Of a stretch of DNA of 64,000 nucleotides, positions 40,516-49,329 are shown one piece after another. Source of the stretch: Streptomyces subrutilus (GTDB lineage: Bacteria > Actinomycetota > Actinomycetes > Streptomycetales > Streptomycetaceae); NCBI RefSeq assembly GCF_008704535.1, contig NZ_CP023701.1:2604001-2668000 (forward strand). The letters are read 5' to 3'. The notes beneath the pieces are model-generated. The model was not told the DNA's origin. It was given only the letters and a program-made list of their open reading frames with translations, and did no database searches. Made by a program: the position numbers and the translations under genes. Within the stretch, counting starts at the first letter, position 1. Every line of letters begins with the position of its first letter.

Positions 40516-41331
40516 CTACGCCCGCTCCCCCGCCCACCGCAGCCACGTACGGCTGTCGCGGGCGGCGGCGTAAAGGGCTTCGACGTCAGGGGGTTGCGGG
40601 GCGGCCGGGAGGCGGGCGAGCTCGGGGGTGGCCGTGGGGAGCCGCAGGACGCGCACGTCCCGGAGGGTGGGGGCGGTGTCCACGCGGGCGGCGTCCACGA
40701 CGGCGAGGGCCGCCGCGACCGGGGTGGCGAGGACCCGGGCGGCCAGCGCGGCGGCCCGGCGGGCCCAGCGGGGGTCGGGGCGGGGTTCGCCGCGGCCGAC
40801 CGCGAGCAGGAGGTCGCCGATCGTGACGCGGCGGCCCCGGGCCGGGACCGTGCGGACGCAGAAGGTGCCCGCCGGGCCGATGAGCAGGTGGTCGATGCGG
40901 CCGAGGCCCGGCAGCGGCACGCAGTGCACGGTCCGCCAGCCCTCGGGCTCCAGGGCGTCGAAGGCGTCGCCCGCCCGCTGCCGGGCGGTGAGCTCGTGGC
41001 GCAGCCGGTGGCGGGCCCGGGCCCCCGCCGGGCCGTGTTCCAGTTCGCCGAGCAGGCTCTCGCCCGGGCGGTTCGGGGCCAGGTCCGCGTCGGGCGGCAG
41101 GGCGAGGCGCAGCAGGCCGGCGGTGGTGGGCACCGGGGGCGGGCCGATGGACACCGTCCCGGTCAGGTAGGGCCGCAACACGCGCAGGACCGCCTCGCGC
41201 TGGTCGTCCGCGAGGACGCTGATCCGGTTCTCCTGCCGGTCGTACCAGGCCACCGCCCGCCCGTCGGGCAGGTTGACGAACAGCCGCCCGCGGCCCGGAC
41301 GGCCGCTCGGCAGCACCTTGAGTGCCCGCAT
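40516..41331 (-). CDS. NERD-like (nuclease-related) domain protein
   Basis: A 271-residue protein. The recognisable core is GLGRIDHLLIGPAGTFCVRT (about 140-165), the pattern of the nuclease-related domain. The lysine of the usual catalytic E/V-x-K triad is not seen (CVRTVPARG), so nuclease activity is doubtful. No membrane segment or helicase domain is attached. Convergent with ku, ending 34 bases after it; its function there is unknown. The ATG at 41331 is used; a GTG three codons upstream is possible. Confidence 0.6.
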   Translation of the reverse strand: MRALKVLPSGRPGRGRLFVNLPDGRAVAWYDRQENRISVLADDQREAVLRVLRPYLTGTVSIGPPPVPTTAGLLRLALPPDADLAPNRPGESLLGELEHGPAGARARHRLRHELTARQRAGDAFDALEPEGWRTVHCVPLPGLGRIDHLLIGPAGTFCVRTVPARGRRVTIGDLLLAVGRGEPRPDPRWARRAAALAARVLATPVAAALAVVDAARVDTAPTLRDVRVLRLPTATPELARLPAAPQPPDVEALYAAARDSRTWLRWAGERA

Positions 41332-41524
41332 CGCGCTCACCCCCCGCGTCCATGGGAGCAGCCGGGGCGCCCGGGGGCAATCCCTCGGTCGTGTAACGAC
41401 TCCGCCGGAACCCTGCGACGTCCCTGTTACACGAACGGGGCCCCGCCGCAACGGCCGCCGCCTAGGTTGGTGCTCCCGGACGCGCCCGACGCGTCCGACC
41501 CTGACCAGCCCCGAAGGACTCGCC

Positions 41525-42157
41525 GTGAGCACCGTCAGCCGCCGGACCCTCGTTCGCGCCACCGCCGTGACCGCGTGCGCCGGGAGCCTGCTGGCGCTGC
41601 CCGCCGCCGCGGCCCTGGCCGAGGGGGTGCCGGCGGCCTCGTCGGCGCACTCGGCGGGCCCGCAGCGGACCCTGGTCAAGACCCTCTCGCTGGCCGACGG
41701 CGTCTCCACGGCCCGGATCTACCACCTCGCGGGGACCGCCTACCAGGCCGACATCCTGGACGCGGAGGGCCGGACGGCGGCGACGCTGACCAGCCGGGAC
41801 GGCATCACGGGCATCGGCGGCACCGGGGAGCTGCACGCCGCGCTCGGCCCGGAGGGGCGGCTGACCTCCTGGGTGGGCGACGCGCCCGCTCCGGGCGCCG
41901 GCCACGCCGTCTCGGGAGACGGGTACAAGACGGGCACGCGCAGCGGGCGCGTGGTCCCGGCCTCCGCCCCGCTGGACGGCAAGGGGTCCGGTGGCGCGGT
42001 CGGGGGCGGCGGCTCGGTCGACGCGCTGCGGCTGGACACCCTGGCCGACGGCCCCGGGGACGGCGTGCTGCTGCTCGCGGCGGGCGCCGGCATCGCCGCC
42101 GTGGGCGCCGCCGGGCTGGGCTTCGCGATGCTGCGGCGCGGCCGCACCGAGAGCTGA
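41525..42157 (+). CDS. Secreted, C-terminally anchored protein of unknown function
   Basis: A 210-residue protein. The N-terminus (SRRTLVRATAVTACAGSLLA) has a twin-arginine-like signal, with a likely cleavage after AAALA. A soluble beta-rich domain follows, then a Gly-rich linker and a single C-terminal helix (GVLLLAAGAGIAAVGAAGLG) closed by RRGR. This is the layout of a wall- or membrane-anchored surface protein without an LPxTG motif. The GTG start has GAAGGA upstream. No homologous family was recognised. Confidence 0.65.
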   Translation: MSTVSRRTLVRATAVTACAGSLLALPAAAALAEGVPAASSAHSAGPQRTLVKTLSLADGVSTARIYHLAGTAYQADILDAEGRTAATLTSRDGITGIGGTGELHAALGPEGRLTSWVGDAPAPGAGHAVSGDGYKTGTRSGRVVPASAPLDGKGSGGAVGGGGSVDALRLDTLADGPGDGVLLLAAGAGIAAVGAAGLGFAMLRRGRTES

Positions 42158-42358
42158 CGGCCCCGCCCCGTCCGAAGTCCGCCCGCGCGCCGTCGCGCCG
42201 GTCCCGTGCCGCGCTCCGTACCGCTCCCGCCGGACCCGCAGGGCAAAACGGGCGTACCTCCGCATAAGGTTGGCGCAGCGGCATGACCGGATGCCGGACC
42301 GTACCCCCGTTACCCGTGCCACCGTGCACCCGCCGCGGACAGGAGGACGCTCGGCCCC

Positions 42359-43117
42359 GTGGATCCGTACCCCTCCCCTCCGGACTTCCGGCGCCGCGCC
42401 GCCGCGGGCGCCGTCCTGCTGGCGCTGTGCCTGTCGCCCGCGCTGACCGGCTGCGGCGACAGCGGCGGGCTGGCCGGCGCCGGCGCCACGCCGACCGCGA
42501 GCGGCCCCGTCCACCTGTGGCCGGACCGGCCGGCGGCGACCGTGCCGCCCCCGGATCCGGGCGGCGCGCCGCCCGAGTACGTCTCCGGGATCGCGCCCGT
42601 ACGGGACCAGGACGTGCACGGGGTCGATCCGGTGGCGCTGGTCAAGGCGGAACTGCGGGCCCACCGGGGCGCCGTGGTCGGCGCCGACGGGATGCCCGCG
42701 GAGACGGCCGCGGCGATCGAGGCGTGCGGCGGGGACGGCGGGACCTGCCCGGTGATGGCGCCGTACTACCGGGACCTGACCGGCAACGGGCTCGACGAGC
42801 TGATCGTGGGCATCGAGCTGCCGGACCGGATGATGTCCGTACGGGCCTACACCGCGGACCCCGACGGACGGCTCAACCGGATCATGGCCACCACCGAGAC
42901 CGTCATCTCCGTGGAGCTGGCGGGCCGGGACGTCGTCCTGCGGGTGCCGAGCGGCAACAACGGCTACGAGCTGATCACCGCCTGGTCCTGGGACGAGCGC
43001 CAGCGCACCATGCTGCCGACGCGCGAGCAGATCGTCCGGGTACCGGTGGCGCCCCGGTCCCCGTCCGCGCCGACCGCGCCCCCGTCGGCGGCCCCGTCCG
43101 CGCCGGGTGCGCCGTGA
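42359..43117 (+). CDS. Lipoprotein coupled to a sensor histidine kinase
   Basis: A 252-residue lipoprotein. The signal (AGAVLLALCLSPALTGC) ends in the lipobox LTGC, with cysteine near residue 32. The exported part is otherwise unmatched, ends in a Pro/Ala/Ser-rich tail, and has an internal MAPYYRDLTGNGLDELIVG segment resembling an FG-GAP/calcium-binding loop. The GTG start has AGGAGG 12 bases upstream. Its stop overlaps the kinase start in GTGA. The pairing recalls the CseA-CseC type, in which a lipoprotein modulates an envelope-stress sensor. Confidence 0.75.
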   Translation: MDPYPSPPDFRRRAAAGAVLLALCLSPALTGCGDSGGLAGAGATPTASGPVHLWPDRPAATVPPPDPGGAPPEYVSGIAPVRDQDVHGVDPVALVKAELRAHRGAVVGADGMPAETAAAIEACGGDGGTCPVMAPYYRDLTGNGLDELIVGIELPDRMMSVRAYTADPDGRLNRIMATTETVISVELAGRDVVLRVPSGNNGYELITAWSWDERQRTMLPTREQIVRVPVAPRSPSAPTAPPSAAPSAPGAP

Positions 43118-44355
43118 GGCTGCCCGCCCGGCCGCGCCTGCCCGCGTGGACGGCGACGCTCACCTGGAAGTCGGCGTGCTTCATCGTCGGGATGTGCTGC
43201 TCCCTGGCGGCCGTCGTGGGCGCGCTCGTCCACGTGGAGGTGACCCGGCAGACCGTGGCCACGGCCCGCGAGAAGGCCCTCGGAAAGCTGCACGACGTCT
43301 CGCGCGCCTACGAGGCCGGCGAGGAGCTGCCGCCCGAGTCCGGGCTGGACCCGGCCGGGCTGCCGCCGGGGCTGCGGGCGCTGGCCGTGTCCGGACAGCG
43401 CGGCACGGTCGTGGGCGACCACCACGGCCGGCCGGCGATGTGGGCGGCCGCGCCGGCGGACGGGCGGGCGCTGGCGACCGCGATCGACTACGGGCAGAGC
43501 GCGAGCACCATCAGCGGCCTGGACAAGGCGATCATCGGATCCTCGGTGCTGGCCATCGGGGGAACGCTGCTGGTGGGCGCCTTCGCGGTGACCCGGGTGA
43601 CGCGGCGGCTGCACCAGACGGCGACGGTGGCCCGGCGGATCACGCAGGGCGACCTGGACGCCCGGGTGGACGATCCGCGGACGAAGGACCCCGCGGGCCG
43701 GCAGGACGAGGTCGCGATCGTCGCCGGGGCGCTGGACACGATGGCGGGGAGCCTGCAGGCGAAGCTGGAGAGCGAGCGGCGGTTCACGGCTGACGTGGCG
43801 CACGAGCTGCGCACGCCGCTGACCGGGCTCCAGGCGGCCTCGGAACTCCTGCCGGAGGGGCGGCCGACGGAGTTGGTGCGCGAGCGGGTGCGCACGATGC
43901 GCCAGCTGACGGAGGACCTGCTGGAGATCTCCCGGCTGGACTCGGGGAGCGAGGCGGTGGAGACCGACCTGCACCAGCTGGAGCGGCTGGTGCGGCGGGT
44001 GGTGCGGGCGTCGGGGACCGGGACGGAGGTGGTCGTCGTCCGCAACGCGCACGTGGAGACGGACCGGCGGCGCCTGGAGCGGGTCCTGGGGAACCTGGTG
44101 GCCAACGCGCACACGCACGGGCGGGCGCCGGTGGTGGTGACGGTGGACGGCCCGGTGGTGACCGTGCGCGACCACGGGGACGGCTTCCCGGACTACCTGG
44201 TGGCGCACGGTCCGCAGCGGTTCCGCAGCGGCGGCCGGGGGCACGGGCTGGGCCTGACCATCGCGGCGGGCCAGGCGGAGGCGATCGGCGCCCGGCTGGT
44301 GTTCACGGCCGCGCGGGACGGCGGGGCGCTGGCGGTCCTCACGCTCCCGTCCTGA
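43114..44355 (+). CDS. Sensor histidine kinase without an adjacent response regulator
   Basis: 413 residues. An N-terminal helix (about 17-37) and a second helix (about 140-160) flank a small extracytoplasmic domain; a HAMP segment follows, then the H-box FTADVAHELRTPLTGL with the phosphorylated histidine near residue 233. The ATPase domain has an N-box (NLVANAHTHG) and a G-box (HGLGLTIAAGQAE). It is a compact transmembrane kinase of the CseC/PrrB size class. It is translationally coupled to the lipoprotein gene. No response regulator gene is found on either side. Confidence 0.88.
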   Translation: MRLPARPRLPAWTATLTWKSACFIVGMCCSLAAVVGALVHVEVTRQTVATAREKALGKLHDVSRAYEAGEELPPESGLDPAGLPPGLRALAVSGQRGTVVGDHHGRPAMWAAAPADGRALATAIDYGQSASTISGLDKAIIGSSVLAIGGTLLVGAFAVTRVTRRLHQTATVARRITQGDLDARVDDPRTKDPAGRQDEVAIVAGALDTMAGSLQAKLESERRFTADVAHELRTPLTGLQAASELLPEGRPTELVRERVRTMRQLTEDLLEISRLDSGSEAVETDLHQLERLVRRVVRASGTGTEVVVVRNAHVETDRRRLERVLGNLVANAHTHGRAPVVVTVDGPVVTVRDHGDGFPDYLVAHGPQRFRSGGRGHGLGLTIAAGQAEAIGARLVFTAARDGGALAVLTLPS

Positions 44356-44382
44356 CCGGCCCCCGCCTGCGCGGCGGGGCCG
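44356..44382. terminator. Hairpin after the histidine kinase gene
   Basis: CCGGCCCCCGCC and GGCGGGGCCGG form a GC-rich stem with one bulged base and a small loop, directly after the kinase stop and before the end of the convergent small gene. Confidence 0.55.
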
Positions 44383-44389
44383 GCGTGCG

Positions 44390-44659
44390 TCAGGCGCGGG
44401 GCGCCTTGGTCCAGGGCCAGCGGGGCCTGGGCTTGGTGCCGTCGGGGCGGAAGTCGTACTTCCAGCCCTTCTGGAGGCCCAGCCGCTTGGAGTACCCCGA
44501 CGGGACCCGTTCGTAGAGCAGCACGGTGGGCGGGCCGCCGTCCGGGGCCGGGACGGGGATCTCGTACCACTTCGGGGGGTGGCCGGTCGGACCGAGGAGG
44601 ACCGGCAGGACGCGGCCGTCCATCGGGCCGCCCTCGAAGGGGGTCGCTTGGCTTCTCAC
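44390..44659 (-). CDS. Small conserved hypothetical protein
   Basis: An 89-residue basic protein with MDGRVLPVLLGPTGHPPKWY near the start and a Pro/Trp-rich end (RPRWPWTKAPRA). It has no signal peptide or helix. It resembles short streptomycete proteins of unknown function. The GTG at 44659 gives the frame; an internal ATG (codon 13) is also possible. It lies directly downstream of the TetR gene, ten bases from its stop. Confidence 0.6.
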   Translation of the reverse strand: MRSQATPFEGGPMDGRVLPVLLGPTGHPPKWYEIPVPAPDGGPPTVLLYERVPSGYSKRLGLQKGWKYDFRPDGTKPRPRWPWTKAPRA

Positions 44660-44669
44660 CCCACCAGTG

Positions 44670-45383
44670 TCACAGCAGGTGGGCGGCCCCGGAGACCACG
44701 GGCATCACCCGGCGGGCCAGCACCCCGACCGGGCCGTCCGCGGACTCCAGCGCCAGCGCGGCGCCGGCCGCGGCGGCCGTCTCGGGATCGGTGGCGGCGG
44801 TGGCGGCGAGCAGGGCGACGAACTGGTCGAGCAGCCAGTCCCGCAGGGAGGCGAGCTCCGGCTGCTTGCCCTCGTCGATCCAGATGAGGGAGGCGCCCTC
44901 GACCGCCGTGATCCAGGTGCGGACCATCATCCGCAGCCGCGGTCCGGGGGCGGGGACGCCGAGGTGCAGCAGGATCTGCTCGGCGGCCGCCCGGCGGATG
45001 CCGTCGACCGTGGCCGTCGTACGGGAGGTCCCGACCACGCTGCCGCCCCGGAGCAGGGCGGAGAATCCGGCGTCGTGCTCGTCGACGAAGGCCAGGTAGC
45101 GGTCGAGGACCCGGGAGAGCCGCCGGGTCAGCGGGCCCTCCTGGGGTTCGGCGAAGCACAGTTCGAGCACGTCCGCCGCCGAGCGCAGGGCGGCTTCGTA
45201 GAGCTGCTGCTTGCCTCCGGGGAAGTACCGGTAGACGAGCGGCCGGGAGACTCCGGCGGCCTCCGCGACGTCGTCCAGCGACACCTCCTCCGGTGCCCGG
45301 TGCGCGAACAGCGAGAGGGCGGCGTCGAGGAGCTGGGCCCGCCGCTCCTCGACGCCCAGTCTGCGGTAGGCGCGTACGGTCAT
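44670..45383 (-). CDS. TetR-family regulator next to a diiron oxygenase
   Basis: A 237-residue TetR protein. The DNA-binding part (about 12-58) is AQLLDAALSLFAHRAPEEVS then LDDVAEAAGVSRPLVYRYFP. The C-terminal region is helical with an Ala-rich end. The ATG at 45383 is 30 bases after the stop of the diiron oxygenase gene, so it is likely co-transcribed and may control the divergent promoter of the two diiron genes. Confidence 0.85.
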   Translation of the reverse strand: MTVRAYRRLGVEERRAQLLDAALSLFAHRAPEEVSLDDVAEAAGVSRPLVYRYFPGGKQQLYEAALRSAADVLELCFAEPQEGPLTRRLSRVLDRYLAFVDEHDAGFSALLRGGSVVGTSRTTATVDGIRRAAAEQILLHLGVPAPGPRLRMMVRTWITAVEGASLIWIDEGKQPELASLRDWLLDQFVALLAATAATDPETAAAAGAALALESADGPVGVLARRVMPVVSGAAHLL

Positions 45384-45412
45384 GCCCGCAGGGTAACCCC
45401 GCGGTCGCGGCC

Positions 45413-46342
45413 TCAGGCCAGGAGTCCCGAGCTCTTCCAGAGCCTGCGGCCGACGCCGCGCAGGATGCCGATGTCGTCGAGGAAGTCGGTGAGCCGCTTG
45501 GCGCCGGACTGCATGACCTCGCGCCGGTGCCCGCTCGCCTTGACCTGGGCGACGGCCTCGTGGCGGTCCAGGCCCACGTTGTCGTAGACGGTCGGGTTCA
45601 CGAAGGCCAGCGAGAAGACGCGGGCGGCCTCGCCGCAGCTGATCCGGGTGAGCTCCTGCTCCCAGCGGGGGGCGGTGAGCATCTGGCGGCGCAGTTCCTC
45701 GCGGGCGTAGCGGACGTGCCGGGCCTCCTCGATGACGTGGATGCGGGTCACGCCGCGGACCAGCGGCTGGATGCGCTCGTCCGGGAAGGTCAGGCGCTGC
45801 ATCCAGTCGAGGATCTCCTCGCCGAGCAGGGTGCAGGCGAAGGAGCCGGGGGTGGTGGAGACGGTCTTGAGGATGCGGGCGAGGTTGTGGTTGGTCCGGG
45901 AGACCGGGTAGGCCGGGGCCCCGCCCTTCTCGATCATGCGGGCGAACATCATCGAGTGACGGCACTCGTCGGCTATCTCGGTGAGGGCGTAGCGGACGTG
46001 GTTGCTGGTCAGGGACTTGTCGTAGATGTGCCGGACCAGCAGCTGCATGAGGATGATCTCGAACCAGATGCCGAGCGAGCCGAGCGCCGCCGCCTCGTGG
46101 CGGGAGAGTTCGATGCGCTGCTCCTCGCCCATCTTCTTCCAGAGCGGGGTGTCGTAGAGGGAGAGCAGCTCGGGGGGCCAGTAGTACTTCCCCTCGATGG
46201 GCGGGGCGTCCCAGTCCAGTTCCCTGTCGGGGTCGAAGGAGTGCTTGGCCGAGGATTCGAGGAGCCGCTCGGCGATCTGCTCGCGGTCCTTGAGCAGGCC
46301 GAGAGCGTCCCTCAGGGCGGCTCGATCGGTCACCGTCGTCAT
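45413..46342 (-). CDS. AurF-like diiron oxygenase
   Basis: A 309-residue helical non-haem diiron protein of the AurF (p-aminobenzoate N-oxygenase) family. The candidate ligands are E83 (SRHEAAALG), E126 and H129 (ADECRHSMM), E175 or E176 (GEEILDW), and H202, E206, H209 (HVIEEARHVRY); the spacing matches the 3-His/4-carboxylate site of AurF. AurF-like proteins oxidise amines or act as fatty acid or amine desaturases. The ATG at 46342 is chosen. It is divergent from the ferritin-like gene and followed by a TetR gene. Substrate unknown. Confidence 0.85.
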   Translation of the reverse strand: MTTVTDRAALRDALGLLKDREQIAERLLESSAKHSFDPDRELDWDAPPIEGKYYWPPELLSLYDTPLWKKMGEEQRIELSRHEAAALGSLGIWFEIILMQLLVRHIYDKSLTSNHVRYALTEIADECRHSMMFARMIEKGGAPAYPVSRTNHNLARILKTVSTTPGSFACTLLGEEILDWMQRLTFPDERIQPLVRGVTRIHVIEEARHVRYAREELRRQMLTAPRWEQELTRISCGEAARVFSLAFVNPTVYDNVGLDRHEAVAQVKASGHRREVMQSGAKRLTDFLDDIGILRGVGRRLWKSSGLLA

Positions 46343-46511
46343 GGCTTCGGACACCTCGTTCGTTGAGTTACCGGCGGTCACTGCTTATGAGACTGCTTGT
46401 CAGCAAGGCCGTCAATCCCCCGCGCACGACTTGTTGACCGCGCGTCTACCAACGTGTGACGCTGCCAACGGTCCGGTCCTGTACGGAAGTACGTGAGACG
46501 AGGGGGCGTCC
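46343..46511. promoter_or_regulatory. Divergent promoter of the two diiron enzyme genes
   Basis: A 169-bp gap, locally less GC-rich, between the AurF-like and ferritin-like genes. It contains the short inverted repeat CTTG-TCAG-CAAG at 46396-46407, a possible half of a TetR operator. No clear -10/-35 pair can be asserted. Confidence 0.4.
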
Positions 46512-47621
46512 GTGTCGACGCACGAGCTCTACACCCATGACCCGGCCGAGGACGTCTGGCAGGTTCCCGCCACCGGCTCGGCCCGCTTCAGCTGGGAGTA
46601 CGACGGCGGCCGCGAACGGCTCCTCGCGCTCTACCAGAAGGGCAAGGACAAGCAGTGGGACGGTGCCAAGCGCATCGCGTGGGACATCGAGGTGGACCCG
46701 TACGACCCGCTCGGCACCCCGGACGACGTGCTGACCCTGTACGGGACGCGGCACTGGGCGAAGTTCACCGAGAAGGACAAGGGCGACCTGCGCCGGCACT
46801 ACGCCGCCTGGCAGTTCAGCCAGTTCCTGCACGGCGAACAGGGCGCCATGGTGTGCGCGGCCCGGATCGTGGAGTCCGTGCCGGACCTGGACGCGAAGTT
46901 CTACTCGGCCACCCAGACGATGGACGAGGCCCGCCACGCGGAGATCTTCGGCCGCTTCCTGCACGAGAAGATCGGCATGCTCTACCCGGTCAACGACAGC
47001 CTGCGCGGGCTGCTCGGCGACACCCTGGGCGACTCCCGGTGGGACATGCCCTACCTGGGCATGCAGGTGCTGATCGAGGGCCTGGCCCTGGCGGCCTTCG
47101 GCATGATCCGCGACACCACGGACAAGCCGCTGCCGAAGCAGATCCTGGCCTACGTGATGCAGGACGAGGCCCGGCACGTGGCCTTCGGGCGGATGGCGCT
47201 GCGCGACTACTACAGGCAGCTGACGGACGCCGAGCGGCGCGAACGCGAGGAGTTCGTGATCGAGGGCTGCTACCTGATGCGCGACCGGCTGCGCGGGGTG
47301 GAGGTGCTGGAGAACTTCGGCATCCCGCGCCGGGAGGCGGAGGAGTTCACCGAGCAGTCGGAGTTCCTGCACCTGTTCCGCAGGCTGCTGTTCAGCCGGA
47401 TCGTGCCGTGCGTGAAGGACATCGGGCTGTGGGGCGAACGGCTGCAGAAGGCGTACCTGGACATGGGCGTCTTCGAGATGGGCGACTCCAACCTGGACCT
47501 GCTGATGAGCCAGGACGAGGAGGTCGCCGAACGGCTGGACCGCGAACGCTTCGCGGCGGAGGAGGCCGCACGCGTCGCGGAGGTCCGCGACGCGATAGCC
47601 GAAGCCGAGGCCGAGGCCTGA
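46512..47621 (+). CDS. Ferritin-like/ribonucleotide-reductase-like diiron protein
   Basis: A 369-residue helical protein with a four-helix diiron site. The candidate ligands are E109 in LHGEQGAMV, E139 and H142 in MDEARHAEIF, E189 in LIEGLAL, and E219 and H222 in QDEARHVAFG. The two DEARH repeats are typical of R2-like ferritin-superfamily oxidases of actinobacteria, sometimes annotated as p-aminobenzoate oxygenase-like. The tail is Glu/Ala-rich. The GTG start has an AGACGAGGG-type ribosome-binding site. Its neighbour on the other strand is AurF-like, so two diiron oxidases share one promoter region. Confidence 0.8.
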   Translation: MSTHELYTHDPAEDVWQVPATGSARFSWEYDGGRERLLALYQKGKDKQWDGAKRIAWDIEVDPYDPLGTPDDVLTLYGTRHWAKFTEKDKGDLRRHYAAWQFSQFLHGEQGAMVCAARIVESVPDLDAKFYSATQTMDEARHAEIFGRFLHEKIGMLYPVNDSLRGLLGDTLGDSRWDMPYLGMQVLIEGLALAAFGMIRDTTDKPLPKQILAYVMQDEARHVAFGRMALRDYYRQLTDAERREREEFVIEGCYLMRDRLRGVEVLENFGIPRREAEEFTEQSEFLHLFRRLLFSRIVPCVKDIGLWGERLQKAYLDMGVFEMGDSNLDLLMSQDEEVAERLDRERFAAEEAARVAEVRDAIAEAEAEA

Positions 47622-47679
47622 CACGGCACCCCGGCACGCCCCGCCAGCCGGTCCGCGGACCGGGCGCCCCGCGCTCCCG

Positions 47680-49329
47680 CTACCGCGGCCCGCCCCCCGG
47701 ACCGGCCTCCGGCACGGGTGCGGCCGGCGCGGGCACCTCGCCCCGGGCCGGGGCCGGATCCTGCGGCCGTGCCGGATCCTGCGGCCGTGCCGGGCCCTGC
47801 GGGCGTGCCGGGCCGCGGGCGGCGGCGGGGCCCTCGGCCGGGTCCGGCGCCGGGGCGGCCGGGCCCGGGTCGGGGACCGGCAGGGCCGCCCGGATCACCG
47901 CCCGCGCGATCGGCGCGGCGGCCCCGTTGCCGCTGATGTCCCCCCGCACCGCCGACGCGTCCTCCACCACCACCGCCACCGCCACCCCCGGCAGCCCCGT
48001 GCCCTCCGCCTTCGCCCAGGCGATGAACCAGGCGTACGGGGTGCCCGCGTTGCCGACCCCGTGCTGCGCGGTGCCGGTCTTGCCGCCGACCACCAGCCCC
48101 GGAACCGCGGCGTTGCGGCCCGTACCGTTGTCCACCACCTTCACCATCAGCTCCTGCAGCCGCAGCGCGGTGGCCGGGGTCATGGCCCGACCGAGCGAAC
48201 GCGGGGCGCCGCGCCGCACCGGCGAGCCGTCGTCCTGCGTGGTGCGGTCCACCAGGTAGGGGGCCTTCAGCTCGCCGCCGTTGGCGACGGCGGCCGCCAC
48301 CATCGCCATCTGCAGCGGGGTCGCCTTGGTGTTGAACTGCCCGATCGAGGACAGGGCGAGCTGGTCCTGGCTCATGTCGGTGTCGAAGTTGGACCGGGAC
48401 ACCCACGACGGCACCCGCAAGCCGTCCTCGTTGAACCCGAACCGCCGGGCCGCCTCCACCATCCCCCGCAGCCCGACCCGGACCCCGATCTTCGCCATCA
48501 CCGTGTTGCACGACCACTGCACCGCGTCCGCCATCGAGGCGTCCTGGCAGCCGGTGCCCGCGTTCGGCAGCAGCGTGCTGGTGCCGGGCAGCGGGTAGGG
48601 GTCCGGGGTCTCCGTCGGCGCGTCCACGTCGGTGACCGTGCCCGAGTCCAGGGCCGCCGCCGCCGTCACGATCTTGAAGGTGGAACCCGGCGGGTACGTC
48701 TCGCGCAGCGCCCGGTTGAGCATCGGCTTGGCCGGGTCCGCGTTCAGCCGCGCCCAGGCCGCCTCGGCCCTCGGGCCCGTACCGGAGAGCGTTCCCGGAT
48801 CGTACGAGGGGCTGCTGACCAGCGCCAGGATCTTCCCCGTGGCCGGTTCCAGCGCCGCCACCGCCCCCCGCTTGCCCGCCAGTCCGGTGTACGCGGCCCG
48901 CTGCATCGCGGCGCGGATCGTGGTCGCCGCGTTCCCGCCGCCCGGGCGGCCGCGGGAGAGCTCGTACCAGAGGGGGAAGGCGGAGAGCCCCGGGTCGGTG
49001 CCGGACAGGACCGCGTCCTCGGCCCGCTCGACGAAGCTGGTCCCGTACGTCTGCGAGGAGTAGCCGGTGACCGGGGCGTAGAGCGGGCCGTTCGCGTAGG
49101 TCCGCTCGAAGCGCAGCACCTGGCCGCTGTCCCGGGAGCCGGTGACCGGCCGGTCGTCGACCAGGACGTCGCCGCGCGGCTCGGCGTACCGGGCGATGGC
49201 GGGGCGCTTGTTGGCCGGATTGGCCCCGTAGGCCGCGGCCTCCCAGACCTGCACCCGGCCGATGTTCACGAGCAGCGCGACGAGCAGCAGCGCGCAGAAG
49301 TACGCGCACCAGCGGATGTAGCGGATCAC
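47680..49329 (-). CDS. Class B penicillin-binding protein (transpeptidase)
   Basis: 549 residues. A short cytosolic end and one helix (about 9-25) are followed by an N-terminal pedestal and the transpeptidase domain (about 155-460). The active-site motifs are S216 in PPGSTFKIVT, the SCN motif at S273 in WSCNTVM, and KTG at K417 in GGKTGTAQ. The GTG start overlaps the stop of the RodA/FtsW-type gene in GTGA, the classical SEDS-bPBP pair. The tail (about 490-549) is Pro/Ala-rich with repeated ARPQDP-type units. Without pkn or pstP beside it, it is likely a paralogue of the main pbpA. Confidence 0.9.
   Translation of the reverse strand: MIRYIRWCAYFCALLLVALLVNIGRVQVWEAAAYGANPANKRPAIARYAEPRGDVLVDDRPVTGSRDSGQVLRFERTYANGPLYAPVTGYSSQTYGTSFVERAEDAVLSGTDPGLSAFPLWYELSRGRPGGGNAATTIRAAMQRAAYTGLAGKRGAVAALEPATGKILALVSSPSYDPGTLSGTGPRAEAAWARLNADPAKPMLNRALRETYPPGSTFKIVTAAAALDSGTVTDVDAPTETPDPYPLPGTSTLLPNAGTGCQDASMADAVQWSCNTVMAKIGVRVGLRGMVEAARRFGFNEDGLRVPSWVSRSNFDTDMSQDQLALSSIGQFNTKATPLQMAMVAAAVANGGELKAPYLVDRTTQDDGSPVRRGAPRSLGRAMTPATALRLQELMVKVVDNGTGRNAAVPGLVVGGKTGTAQHGVGNAGTPYAWFIAWAKAEGTGLPGVAVAVVVEDASAVRGDISGNGAAAPIARAVIRAALPVPDPGPAAPAPDPAEGPAAARGPARPQGPARPQDPARPQDPAPARGEVPAPAAPVPEAGPGGGPR

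Noticed and set aside
47648..47663. Perfect palindrome CCGGTCCGCGGACCGG between convergent genes
   Set aside because: No loop and no U-tract, and such palindromes are frequent by chance at this GC content; not called a terminator.
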